Shown here one piece after another: positions 63,204 to 64,000 of a stretch of DNA of 64,000 bases. The position numbers were made by a program, and so were the translations under genes. This stretch comes from Planctomycetota bacterium. Its GTDB lineage: Bacteria; Planctomycetota; Phycisphaerae; Phycisphaerales; UBA1924. The DNA lies in NCBI GenBank assembly GCA_017303555.1, contig JAFLCN010000001.1, positions 124,001-188,000 on the forward strand, read 5' to 3'. The stretch's first letter is position 1, and each line of letters starts with the position of its first letter. Below the pieces are notes generated by a model that worked only from the letters and a program-made list of their open reading frames with translations, was not told the origin of the DNA and searched no databases.

Positions 63204-64000
63204 ATGTTCACCCGCTCACTCGCAATTCTCGCCTCCCTGGCGGCCTCGTTCGGAACGGCGATCGCTGCACCCAAGATCGACGTCCGTTTGGATCCGGCGC
63301 TCGGTGATGCCGATCGCTCGGGCCGTCTGGTCGTTTTCCTCGTCGGACAAAGTTCCGGACTCGATGCTCAAACCCGGCCGATCGACGGCCCGTTCTGGGC
63401 GTCGGAGCAGCCGCTCTTTGGCATCAATCTGAAAGGTCTGAAGCCAAGCGAAGCAGTCACGATCGGCGACTCAGCGGACGGCTATCCGTTCAAGCCGGGC
63501 GAGCTAAAGCCCGGGCGCTACCGGGCCCAGGCCGGGCTGATCTCTCGCCGCGAAAACAGCGATTGGAAACGCGTGGCCGGCAATCTCTTTTCCGATGAGG
63601 CGGACCTGGTGGTCAACTCGGAAGGAAAAGGCAGCGTCACGCTCACGCTGGCCCACCGGACGGAAGCGCCGAAGCGCCTTCCTGTTCCCGGCGTCGAGTG
63701 GTTCGAGGCTCCCTCGGCACTCCTGAGCGGATTCCGAAAAGAGCCGGTGGTGCTGCGCGCCGGCGTGGTGCTTCCTTTGGAATACGACCCGACGCGGAAG
63801 TATGCCGCGATCTATGCGGTGCCCGGGTTCGGCGGTGACGATCGTGCCGCCGAGTACGCCGCACGCGAGCGAGCGGAATCCACCGGCGCCGCCCGCGAGC
63901 TTGCGAAGCGAACATTCCTGATTGTCCTGGACCCGGAAGGGCCCAACGGCCACACGCTCTTTGCCGACTCGGCGAACAACGGGCCGTGCGCACGCGCGCT
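63204..64000 (+). CDS. Exported hydrolase/esterase-like protein, N-terminal part (runs off the window)
   Basis: The plus strand from the ATG at 63204 stays open for 265 codons to the window edge. It has a signal peptide (MFTRSLAILASLAASFGTA then IAAP). A beta-sandwich region follows (RLVVFLVGQSSGLDAQTRP, GINLKGLKPSEAV). Then comes LEYDPTRKYAAIYAVPGFGG, resembling the start of an alpha/beta hydrolase, with RTFLIVLDPEGPNGHT and then LFADSANNGPCARA. This resembles enterochelin-esterase-like secreted hydrolases of planctomycetes, but the catalytic triad would lie mostly beyond the window. Confidence 0.65.
   Translation, partial: MFTRSLAILASLAASFGTAIAAPKIDVRLDPALGDADRSGRLVVFLVGQSSGLDAQTRPIDGPFWASEQPLFGINLKGLKPSEAVTIGDSADGYPFKPGELKPGRYRAQAGLISRRENSDWKRVAGNLFSDEADLVVNSEGKGSVTLTLAHRTEAPKRLPVPGVEWFEAPSALLSGFRKEPVVLRAGVVLPLEYDPTRKYAAIYAVPGFGGDDRAAEYAARERAESTGAARELAKRTFLIVLDPEGPNGHTLFADSANNGPCARA

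Overview
The window looks like a piece of a planctomycete chromosome, most likely of the Phycisphaerae/Phycisphaerales. It is high in GC. Four secreted proteins end in the paired D-x-N-x-D-G 'GC-type dockerin' module typical of that class, one more carries a PEP-CTERM-like tail, and there is a planctomycete-style moxR / DUF58 / VWA / ABC-transporter operon. It also has a PPi-type phosphofructokinase and many secreted amidohydrolases and peptidases. The species assignment is an inference; there is no rRNA gene here.

Layout. Positions 1-3931 are the right-hand part of a small integrative element read on the minus strand: N-terminus of a tyrosine integrase (cut by the window edge), a RepA-like AAA ATPase, a short protein, an excisionase-like HTH protein, an unknown protein, a protein with an STGP motif, and an orphan integrase C-terminal tail abutting a tRNA-type 3' end (attachment site). 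Positions 4000-31000 are chromosomal housekeeping and secreted-protein genes: PEP-CTERM protein, rRNA methyltransferase, prfC, two amidohydrolases, PPi-PFK, RibBA/RibBX, O-methyltransferase, AhpD-like protein, CCA-adding enzyme, a pair of ClpP/SppA-fold proteins, M3 and DUF885 peptidases, and tRNA-Gln(CTG). Positions 31000-37200 hold a zinc metallopeptidase, three small Cys-rich exported proteins and an ABC exporter. Positions 37200-48000 carry gamma-glutamyltransferase overlapping a UbiA-family prenyltransferase, two dockerin-type secreted proteins (one a GH57-like glycosidase), and the pepP-accB-accC cluster. Positions 48100-61200 are the moxR-DUF58-VWA-ABC operon, interrupted by a GxxExxY gene flanked by perfect 32-bp inverted repeats. 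Positions 61100-64000 hold a methyltransferase, a polysaccharide deacetylase and a truncated secreted hydrolase.

The most interesting signals are: (1) an integrase whose attachment site appears to lie inside its own 3' end, so that integration would exchange its C-terminus; (2) the GxxExxY gene packaged as an inverted-repeat cassette whose arms supply its Shine-Dalgarno sequence and stop codon; and (3) a family of 'accacagag...gcagagacacagag' repeats, mostly in inverted pairs between genes, one copy of which has become the hydrophobic core of a signal peptide.

Two coding regions at the window edges (1-342 minus and 63204-64000 plus) run off the window and were translated by hand.
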